Shown here: in pieces, positions 57,964 to 64,000 of the stretch
Numbering within the stretch: the first letter of the stretch is position 1
How the letters are laid out: the number at the start of each line of letters is the position of its first letter
Source of the DNA: JAJRZX01 sp964472295
GTDB taxonomy: Bacteria; Desulfobacterota; GWC2-55-46; JADFVP01
Length of the DNA: 64,000 nucleotides
Direction: 5' to 3'
Assembly: GCA_964472295.1 (NCBI GenBank)
Contig: CAYYJQ010000006.1
Span: 9,110 to 73,109, forward strand
The notes under the pieces: generated by a model
The model's database searches: none
Told to the model about the DNA's origin: nothing
The model's input: the letters and a program-made list of their open reading frames with translations, nothing else
Made by a program: the position numbers and the translations under genes

Positions 57964-59253
57964 TTACAGGAGATCAACGACATGCACCACCTTTGCCTTC
58001 ACGCCATATCTGTGAAGGCCGTCCCGAAGCTGCACGATGCACCCGGGGCAGGCCGTGGCCACTATATCCGCCCCTGAGTCACCTATGCTATCGGCCTTTC
58101 TCTTTGTTATCTTTATGGAGAGTTCGTAGTTGTTCATGCCAAGCCCGCCGCCAAGGCCGCAGCAGCTGCATGGGAATCTCATCTCCCTGAACTCAAGGTC
58201 AGGCCGCGACTTTATAAGGTCCCTCGGGGCGTCCCTTATGCCCTGATTACGGTTAAGGTGGCAGGGGTCGTGATAGGTGACAACGGGTTTTTTCCCGGCC
58301 CCGCCCCCTGAGGGGGTCTTTTCCTCCCCTGCCCCCTTCCCGCCGGGTTCTGGAGAGAGAAACTCCGTAATGTCACGCACCTTTTCCGAGAACCTCTCCG
58401 CCCTCTCCATAAGCGCGGCGTCGCCCGTCTCCCTGATAATGTCCTTGAAGACGTTCTTCAGGGCATGACTGCAGGTGGCGCATGAGGTGATGATATAATC
58501 AAGGTCATACCCCTCGAAGACCTCGATGTTCTTTATGGCAAGACGCCTCGCCGTCTCCACATCGCCCGAGTAATAGGCAGGCATACCGCAGCAGACCTGC
58601 GCACCGGGAACAACGACAGGGCCCTTCTTCTCAAGGGCCTTAAGTGATTTCAGCCCCACCCCGGGCATGAGAAAGTTCACCCCGCAACCAGAGTAAAAGG
58701 CCACACGCGTGGCCTTTTGCGCCTTGCCCCTCCCGCGCGACCTTGCCTCTTCTGTATCAAGAAAAAAGGTCTTCGCAAGCTCAGGCACAAGCCTTCCGCA
58801 CCCGATGACAGGGAGAGAAAACCTTGAGACAAGGCCGTTCTCTGTGGGCGAGTCCTTGAATAAAAGCCCCCGGAACCTGGATACATACCTAAGGGCGCGC
58901 GGCATGACTCCCTTGTAATCAAGGAGGTTCTTCATGAGAAAAGAGGCCGCAAAAGACCTTCCTTCTCTTTCCACGTGCTCGGCGCGCGCGGCGTTTATCA
59001 CACGCACCGTGTCAACGCCCGCAGGGCAGCTGCTCTTGCAGCCCCCGCACATGGTACACTCCTTTATATGACGGAGATAGGCCCCGCCAAGGCCCTTCTC
59101 TCCCCCGAGGTAGGCCCCTATGAGAGAGAGCTTTCCGCGCGCAGATGCGGTCTCCCTCCCCAGTACCCGGAACGTGGGGCAGATGGAGCGGCAGGTTCCG
59201 CACTTTACGCATTTATCAATCTCAGGACCGAGCTGAGCGAGCCTGTTTTTCAT
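57964..59253 (-). CDS. GlcF-like iron-sulfur oxidoreductase subunit
   Basis: A 429-residue protein. Two 4Fe-4S motifs are at the N-terminus: CVKCGTCRSICP and CTMCGGCKSSCP. Two CCG domains follow, with 'VCCGMPAYYSGDV' and 'CSCCGLGGGLGMNNYE'. This is the iron-sulfur subunit of glycolate or D-lactate oxidase complexes (GlcF type). It overlaps the FAD subunit gene by 32 bases and therefore forms a pair with it. Substrate, glycolate or D-lactate, is undetermined. Confidence 0.9.
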   Translation of the reverse strand: MKNRLAQLGPEIDKCVKCGTCRSICPTFRVLGRETASARGKLSLIGAYLGGEKGLGGAYLRHIKECTMCGGCKSSCPAGVDTVRVINAARAEHVEREGRSFAASFLMKNLLDYKGVMPRALRYVSRFRGLLFKDSPTENGLVSRFSLPVIGCGRLVPELAKTFFLDTEEARSRGRGKAQKATRVAFYSGCGVNFLMPGVGLKSLKALEKKGPVVVPGAQVCCGMPAYYSGDVETARRLAIKNIEVFEGYDLDYIITSCATCSHALKNVFKDIIRETGDAALMERAERFSEKVRDITEFLSPEPGGKGAGEEKTPSGGGAGKKPVVTYHDPCHLNRNQGIRDAPRDLIKSRPDLEFREMRFPCSCCGLGGGLGMNNYELSIKITKRKADSIGDSGADIVATACPGCIVQLRDGLHRYGVKAKVVHVVDLL

Positions 59254-60646
59254 ATATCACACCTCCTCCTTGAGGAGGAAATATCTTTCCCGGGTTCAGT
59301 ATGCCCTTTGGGTCAAAGGCATTTTTTATTCCGCGCATCAGGGCGAGCACGCCGGGCGAGAGTTCCATGCCTATGTACCCTGCCTTGGTGGTCCCAACGC
59401 CGTGCTCGCCGGAGATGGTGCCGCCAAGGCCAAGGACGAGTTCAAATACGCGCCTCACGGCATCCTCTGCCGAAAGCGCCTCTCTCTCGTCCTTTTTATC
59501 ATACATTATGTTTACATGTATGTTCCCGTCCCCTGCGTGACCAAATGATACGATAAGAAGACCCGTATCAGCGGCTATGGCATTGATGCCCGTGACAAGT
59601 TCGGTTATGCAGGAGCGCGGGACCACAACGTCCTCGTTAATCTTATTGGGCCTCAGCCTGAAGAGCGCCGCGCTCATGGCGCGCCGCGTCTTCCAGAGGT
59701 CCTTTACGCCCTTCTTGTCAAGGGCGCTCTGTACATCCACTGCCCCGCGCGCCCGGAGCATCTCTTCTATGCGGGCGGAGTCTCTCTCGACTGCCACGGA
59801 AGGGCCGTCCACCTCGACAAGAAGAAGGGCGCTATCCTCGGGAAGCGTTGTGCCCGTGTACTCCGTGGCGCACCGCACGCTCGCGGGGTCCATGATTTCA
59901 AGGGTCGCGGGTATTATTCCCGCGCCGATAATATCAGAGACCGCGCCGGCGGCAGCGGCAAGGCCGGGAAAGACGCCAAGCATGGTCTTCTTTGATTCCG
60001 GGAGCGGAAGGAGCCTGAGCATGGCCTCTGTCACAATGGCAAGGGTCCCCTCGGAGCCCACGATAAGCCTCGTAAGGTCATAACCAACGACGCCCTTCAT
60101 GGTCCTGGCGCCTGTATGGATAATCTCTCCTGTTGGAAGGACCGCCTCAAGACCAAGGATATAATCCCTCGTGACGCCGTACTTTACGGCGCTTGGGCCG
60201 CCCGCGTTCTCGGCTATATTGCCGCCAATGGTGGAAAACTTGTAACTCGTCGGGTCGGGCGGATAAAAGAGCCCGAGGGGCAGGAGTTCCTGCCCGAGTT
60301 CCCATCCAATGACGCCGGGCTCCACTGTTGCCGTAAGGTTCTCGGTGTCTATATCCAGAATCCTTGTCATGCGCTCAAGGGAGAGGACAATGCCGCCCTC
60401 CACGGGGACGCTCCCGCCCGTAAAACCCGTTCCCGCGCCCCTTGGCACCACGGGGAAGCCCTCGTCAGAGGCAAGACGCAGAATGTCCGAGACCTCGGCG
60501 GAAGCGGCGGGAAAGAGAACCCCCTCTGGCCGGAAGGCATTGTTCGTGGCGTCATAGGAGTAGGATATAAGGTCCTCTACCGAGAAAGAGGCATTATCAG
60601 CGCCAACAATGGAGGAGAGTTCCTTTTTTATGGGGTCAGTAAGCAT
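59222..60646 (-). CDS. GlcD-like FAD-linked oxidase
   Basis: A 474-residue FAD/FMN-binding protein of the VAO family with 'PVVPRGAGTGFTGGSVPVEG' and the C-terminal domain including 'VSFGHAGDGNIHVNIMYD' and 'GGTISGEHGVGTTKAGYIGM'. Together with the GlcF-like protein it probably oxidises glycolate or D-lactate with electrons passed to the membrane. The first ATG is used. Confidence 0.9.
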   Translation of the reverse strand: MLTDPIKKELSSIVGADNASFSVEDLISYSYDATNNAFRPEGVLFPAASAEVSDILRLASDEGFPVVPRGAGTGFTGGSVPVEGGIVLSLERMTRILDIDTENLTATVEPGVIGWELGQELLPLGLFYPPDPTSYKFSTIGGNIAENAGGPSAVKYGVTRDYILGLEAVLPTGEIIHTGARTMKGVVGYDLTRLIVGSEGTLAIVTEAMLRLLPLPESKKTMLGVFPGLAAAAGAVSDIIGAGIIPATLEIMDPASVRCATEYTGTTLPEDSALLLVEVDGPSVAVERDSARIEEMLRARGAVDVQSALDKKGVKDLWKTRRAMSAALFRLRPNKINEDVVVPRSCITELVTGINAIAADTGLLIVSFGHAGDGNIHVNIMYDKKDEREALSAEDAVRRVFELVLGLGGTISGEHGVGTTKAGYIGMELSPGVLALMRGIKNAFDPKGILNPGKIFPPQGGGVIYEKQARSARS

Positions 60647-61098
60647 TTATGAAAAAACCTCTCACTTTCTTCTAAAAAAAAGAAAGTCTTTCTACTTGAA
60701 GGCTGTATCTCTCTGTACTTGATGAATTTTCGCAAGACAGACTCTGTATTTTCCAGGGGAAAGACTCAGAGAAAACCAATATCAACGGCCCCTGGCCGTT
60801 GAAGCCTTATCTATATAGCGTAGCAAAAAAAGGGTGATATGTCTATGAGGAGGGGTGCGGCGTGCTTTCCAGCGGCCCGAAGGGCCGCTGACATTGGTTT
60901 TCTATTCTTTTCTTGGCGGGCAGTGCCACCCTATTTGTTGGGTTTCGCTTCGCTCTACCCAACCTACCTATCTGGCGCCTGCAAGCCTTTCCTCTGGCCG
61001 AAGGCCAGCGGCATTGGTTTTCTTTGGCAGAGTTTCCCGGCCACAGGGAGTCTGCGGCCTGTTTAAGAAACATCAGCGCAACAAGTGGTTCAACCTAA
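60647..61098. repeat. Repeat-rich spacer upstream of glcD-like gene
   Basis: Holds CACTTTCTTCTAAAAAA/AAGAAAGT near 60663, a GAGAAAACCAATATC motif near 60770, CCAGCGGCCC/GGGCCGCTGG near 60868, GGCGGGCAGTGCC near 60916, GGGTTTCGCTTCGCTCTACCC near 60940, and CATTGGTTTTCTTTGG near 61012. No gene. Confidence 0.65.
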
Positions 61099-61247
61099 GG
61101 AACCTCTGAATAATTCGTCCTGAATTATTCAGAGACGGGAAAGGAAAAGCGCGGTTTCCCTTTCCCTCACATTTTCAAGGGCTTACAGCCCTGAAAATGA
61201 CGGCCCGTCCATGGGCCGCAGGAAAGTCTGAATTAATCAGACTTTCC
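61099..61247 (+). mobile_element. MITE-like hairpin element, copy C (149 bp)
   Basis: Flanked by CTAA at 61095-61098 and CTAA at 61248-61251. Same termini as copies A and B. Stems: CTCTGAATAATTC/GAATTATTCAGAG (perfect), GGGAAAGGAAAA/TTTCCCTTTCCC (near perfect), AGGGCT-tac-AGCCCT, CGGCCC-gtccat-GGGCCG, and the terminal AAAGTCTGA/TCAGACTTT. Relative to copies A and B both sides of the inner stems changed together. Confidence 0.85.
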
Positions 61248-61257
61248 CTAATCAAAA

Positions 61258-61290
61258 AACTTTCTTTTTTCTAAAAGAAAGTAAGAAAAT
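61258..61290. repeat. CTTTCTTTT hairpin after copy C
   Basis: ACTTTCTTTTTTCTAAAAGAAAGTAAG forms an A/T-rich hairpin (arms shown here: ACTTTCTTTT and AAAAGAAAGT). It is the same arm pair as in the other composite modules, lying just beyond the element and before the response regulator stop. Confidence 0.6.
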
Positions 61291-61339
61291 CTTCTCTTCT
61301 CTTTTTTCTTCTTTCTCTCTTTCCTTATCTTTCTTTCTT

Positions 61340-62008
61340 CTACTCGTCCTTGAGCACATAGCCAACGCCGCGCACCGTGTGTATGAGGCGTTTCGAGGCG
61401 TCGCTATCGACCTTTGCGCGAAGGTGGTTAATGTACACGTCCACCACGTTAGTCTCACTGTCAAAACTCTGGTCCCAGACGTGCTCGGCTATGAGGGCGC
61501 GCGTAAGTACGCGGTTCGGGTTACGGAGGAGGTATTCGAGGAGGGCATACTCCTTAACAGTGAGTTCCACTTCCCTGTCACCCCTCCTGGCCCTTCGTGT
61601 GGCGGGGTCGAGGCTGAGGTCAGAGAACTTCAGTACAGGAAGCCCGGAGCCTCCGCGCCTCATCATAACATTCAGCCGGGCAATGAGTTCCTCGAAGGCG
61701 AATGGTTTTACGAGGTAATCGTCTGCCCCGAGGTTCAGGCCCTTTACCCTGTCCTCCACGGAATCGCGCGCCGTAAGGAGTATGACGGGGGTCTCGATGC
61801 CTGCTTCCTTGAGGTCTTTCAGGACATCGAGGCCGTTCTTCTTCGGGAGCATGATGTCCAGTATTATGGCGTCATAGTCATTGACGCGGGCGTAGTGCTC
61901 GCCCTCGATGCCGTCATGGACAATGTCCACGGCGTAACTCTCCTGTTCAAGGCCCCTCTTTATGAAGGAGGCCACCTTCTTCTCATCCTCGACTACAAGT
62001 ATCCTCAT
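61340..62008 (-). CDS. OmpR-family response regulator
   Basis: A 222-residue protein with a receiver domain (phospho-acceptor Asp51 in 'AIILDIMLPKKNG', acidic EDE at 7-9, Lys in LVKPFAF) and a C-terminal winged helix ('VFDLSLD'-like start; 'EYALLEYLLRNPNRVLTRAL' and 'VDVYINHLRAKVD'). It binds DNA as a phospho-dependent regulator. No sensor kinase is downstream; that side holds repeats and copy C of the element. It follows the M16 gene by 15 bases. Confidence 0.93.
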   Translation of the reverse strand: MRILVVEDEKKVASFIKRGLEQESYAVDIVHDGIEGEHYARVNDYDAIILDIMLPKKNGLDVLKDLKEAGIETPVILLTARDSVEDRVKGLNLGADDYLVKPFAFEELIARLNVMMRRGGSGLPVLKFSDLSLDPATRRARRGDREVELTVKEYALLEYLLRNPNRVLTRALIAEHVWDQSFDSETNVVDVYINHLRAKVDSDASKRLIHTVRGVGYVLKDE

Positions 62009-62023
62009 CTTCCTTACCTGTCT

Positions 62024-63289
62024 TCAAGTATTTGCCCTGGTGAATAAAGCGGGCACCTCTTTTTCAAGCCCCTTTCCGATTGCGGCAAGGGTTGTCTTTT
62101 CAGGCACGAGGTATTCCTTTGCCGCCTCTATTACGTCTTTTACACGCACACGGTCAATGCGCTTCACGACCTTTTCAATGGGCATGACCTCGCCGAGGTA
62201 GAGTTCGTCCTTGGCGAGTTTGGCCATCCTGCTGTCCGAGGCCTCAAGGCCCAGAAGGAGCGAGCCCTTGAGGTGCGACTTTGCCTCGCGAAGTTCCTCA
62301 GCCGTTATGTTCCTGGCCACGGCCCTGAACTCACGGAGCACAAGGTCTATGACCTTCCTGAAGTTATCGGGCGTTGTCCCGGCGTAGACCACAAGGGCAC
62401 CGGCGTCGAGATAGAGATTCAGATATGAATAGACAGAGTACACAAGGCCGCGTTTTTCGCGTATCTTCTGAAAGAGCCTTGAACTCATGCCAGAGCCGAG
62501 TATGGTGTTAAGCAGGTAGAGGCAATACCTCCGGGGGTCTGCCTGCGGCGGCACGGGAACTCCGAGGCATAGATGGGCCTGTTCAAGGTCTTTCTCAACG
62601 AGCCTGAGCCCCGGTCCATTGGCGGGCGCGGGCCTCTCAACTTCAGGCGACTCGCCCTCAAGGGGCGAAAAGGCCCTCTTCAGGAGTCTCCTTGCCTGAG
62701 CGTGGCTTATGCCGCCCGCGGCGGCCACAAAGACGCCGCTTGTGCGGTAATGGCAGTCATAATACTTAAGTATCCTCTGCCTCGTAATGCCGCCGAGGGT
62801 CTCGAAGGTGCCGAGAATGGGTCGTCCAAGAGAATGCCCGCCAAAGAATTTTTCTGCGAATACGTCGTGTATGAGGTCGTCAGGGGTGTCCTGGACCATC
62901 TTTATCTCCTGGCCCACCACCATCTTTTCCTTCTTCATCTCGCGCGTGGAAAAGACGGAGTTAGAGAACATGTCGGAGAGTATCTTCACGGCGCGGCCAA
63001 CGTCGCGGTTAAGGACCTTGGCGTAAAAACAGGTATACTCGCGGCTCGTAAAGGCGTTGAGCACGCCCCCCACAGACTCTATCTCACGGGATATGTCAAG
63101 GGCCGAGCGCTTTTCAGTGCCCTTGAAGAGCATGTGCTCGATAAAGTGGGATATGCCGCCGAGTTCAGGGGACTCGTACCTCGAGCCCGTGTTAACCCAG
63201 AAGCCAATGGACGTGGACTCAGAGTCCGCCATCTCCTCGGTGATTAACTTTATCCCGCTATCAAGCGTGGTCTTCTTAATTATGGACAT
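62024..63289 (-). CDS. M16-family zinc peptidase
   Basis: A 421-residue protein with the HXXEH zinc motif at 48-52 ('GISHFIEHMLFKGTEKRS'), and later 'GRPILGTFETLGGITRQRIL' and 'LNTILGSGMSSRLFQKIREK', typical of mitochondrial-processing-peptidase-like enzymes. The catalytic residues are present. In many bacteria, including Gram-positives, this gene follows pnp, as it does here across a repeat-filled spacer. Confidence 0.92.
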   Translation of the reverse strand: MSIIKKTTLDSGIKLITEEMADSESTSIGFWVNTGSRYESPELGGISHFIEHMLFKGTEKRSALDISREIESVGGVLNAFTSREYTCFYAKVLNRDVGRAVKILSDMFSNSVFSTREMKKEKMVVGQEIKMVQDTPDDLIHDVFAEKFFGGHSLGRPILGTFETLGGITRQRILKYYDCHYRTSGVFVAAAGGISHAQARRLLKRAFSPLEGESPEVERPAPANGPGLRLVEKDLEQAHLCLGVPVPPQADPRRYCLYLLNTILGSGMSSRLFQKIREKRGLVYSVYSYLNLYLDAGALVVYAGTTPDNFRKVIDLVLREFRAVARNITAEELREAKSHLKGSLLLGLEASDSRMAKLAKDELYLGEVMPIEKVVKRIDRVRVKDVIEAAKEYLVPEKTTLAAIGKGLEKEVPALFTRANT

Positions 63290-63656
63290 ATTTTAATCAC
63301 AAGCGCCGACCTCAACGCCTCGGACGAGAGTTCCCTCTACCTACCCGCCCCTTGCGCGCAAAGCCGCTCCTTTAACCGACGAGTTCCGGCTCCGGCGGCA
63401 CCAACAAGTATCTTAACCGACGAGTCCCGGCTCCAGCGGCACCAACAAGTATTTTAACCGACGAACTCAGGCCTCAGTATCTCGGGAGTGAGTTCCCCAA
63501 CCTGCTCGCCCTCTTTCTCGTGCAAAGCTTTTTTAACCGACAAGTTCCGGCGTCAGTGTCTCGGACGTGAGTTCCCCTACTCGCCCTCTTTCTCGTGCAG
63601 GGTTTTTTAATCGACGAACTCAGGCCTCAGTGTCTCGACCGTGAGTTCCCGCCACC
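63290..63656. repeat. Tandem repeat array downstream of pnp
   Basis: TTTCTCGTGCA occurs at about 63514, 63589 and 63669, the last inside the pnp coding end (codons for LHEKDSE). TAACCGAC occurs at 63374, 63414, 63455 and 63534, and as TAATCGAC at 63608. The units are therefore about 75-80 bases, with 40-base sub-units at the far end. GTGAGTTCCC/GAACTCAGGCCTCAG-type words accompany each unit. No gene. Confidence 0.75.
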
Positions 63657-64000
63657 CTACTCGCTATCTTTCTCGTGCAAAGCTGCCTTTCTCGATAGTT
63701 TTATCTTGCCGCTCCTGTCAACGTTAAGCACCTTTACGCGGACCGTGTCGCCCTCGTGGAGGACATCGGTGACCTTGTTGACCCTCTCGTCGGCAAGTTC
63801 CGATATATGGCAGAGCCCGTCGGTCTTTGGAAGAATCTCGATAAAGGCCCCAAAGTCCATTATCTTTCTCACGGTGCCGGTGTAAATTTTTCCTACCTCG
63901 GCCTCCTGCGTAAGGTCCTTCACCATCTTTATGGCGCGCTGTGCGGCCTCTTCGTCGTTGCTCGCAATGCTCACCTTGCCCGTGTCATCCACGTCCATCT
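63657..64000 (-). CDS. pnp: Polynucleotide phosphorylase, C-terminal part
   Basis: The gene is cut by the right edge; 114 codons are visible. They cover the end of the KH domain ('VDDTGKVSIASNDEEAAQRA') and an S1 RNA-binding domain ('VGKIYTGTVRKIMDFGAFIE', 'GLCHISELADERVNKVTDVL'). PNPase is a 3'-to-5' exoribonuclease and part of the degradosome. The last codons (LHEKDSE) lie within the tandem repeat that continues downstream. Confidence 0.92.
   Translation of the reverse strand, partial: MDVDDTGKVSIASNDEEAAQRAIKMVKDLTQEAEVGKIYTGTVRKIMDFGAFIEILPKTDGLCHISELADERVNKVTDVLHEGDTVRVKVLNVDRSGKIKLSRKAALHEKDSE

Noticed and set aside
63290..63656. Possible CRISPR array after pnp.
   Set aside because: The units are continuous and degenerate, with no constant repeat alternating with unique spacers, and they extend into pnp codons; no cas gene is present.

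Overview
The window is a GC-rich, densely packed stretch of a Gram-negative bacterial chromosome. LPS-export genes (lptA, lptB, lptC, kdsC), a long-form HPF, and the order kdsC-lptC-lptA-lptB-rpoN-hpf-ptsN-hprK-rapZ-EIIA-EIIB-HPr-EI-metK-ahcY recall the former Deltaproteobacteria (Geobacter-like lineages) or a related phylum such as Nitrospirota. An APS-type CysH, a siroheme sulfite reductase with its own ferredoxin domain, radical SAM enzymes and a rubrerythrin-like protein suggest an anaerobe or microaerophile. The phylum is inferred from gene content only. No transposase, integrase, phage gene, rRNA or CRISPR array was seen; there is one tRNA.

Layout. 1-2401: hemW (cut by the left edge), a CBS-domain protein and a DUF2156 protein, all minus. 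2402-3476: a spacer with a 151-bp mobile-element-like repeat, and a TPR protein. 3611-9957 (minus): the most unusual module, an AAA+ ATPase fused to an FtsH-type M41 zinc protease, then DUF1257 (Ycf35-like), DUF2997, an NrdG-like radical SAM activase, and an Hsp70-like ATPase fused to a helical-repeat region. 10216-12959 (plus): a secreted metallo-beta-lactamase-fold hydrolase and an ABC-2 exporter. 13095-15537 (plus): three Sel1-repeat proteins behind a clear sigma70 promoter. 15678-18483 (minus): a beta-CASP RNase-like protein, a LOG-family protein and a small membrane zinc-ribbon protein.

19271-31505 (minus) is a sulfur-assimilation cluster: thrC-like, sulfite reductase, TusA, ThiS-like carrier, NIL protein, cysM, JAMM protease, moeB/thiF, radical SAM, SLC13 transporter, USP, cysH (APS reductase), sat. 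At its head sits a SAM-I (S-box) riboswitch with promoter, aptamer, antiterminator and terminator all legible. SLC13 could import sulfate, Sat and CysH reduce it to sulfite, Sir makes sulfide, MoeB charges the ThiS-like carrier, and CysM (with JAMM protease) and possibly the ThrC-like enzyme use that sulfur. metK and ahcY of the SAM cycle lie at 42181-44901.

31834-35094 (minus) is an HlyD/ABC-2 export operon with an operator-like palindrome over its promoter. 35492-35565 is tRNA-Gly(CCC). 35766-41954 (plus) holds an aldehyde dehydrogenase, a rubrerythrin-like protein, a cysteine-rich small protein, a class III aminotransferase, and a PAP2-phosphatase/ArnT-like glycosyltransferase fusion. 42181-55453 (minus) is the metK/ahcY, PTS-Ntr, rpoN and lpt block. 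55711-63289 (minus) has a GH57 glucanotransferase, glcF/glcD-like genes, an orphan OmpR-type regulator and an M16 peptidase. The window ends in the 3' part of pnp.

The spacers carry three kinds of repeat: (i) three full copies and one fragment of a 149-151 bp hairpin-rich element with inverted termini, 4-bp target duplications and compensatory stem changes; (ii) dispersed modules combining a CTTTCTTTT/AAAAGAAAG hairpin, an AAAGAAAACCAAT motif and GGTGGGC-NNN-GCCCACC hairpins; (iii) roughly 80-bp-period tandem repeats that start in the last codons of a gene, at three unrelated loci.
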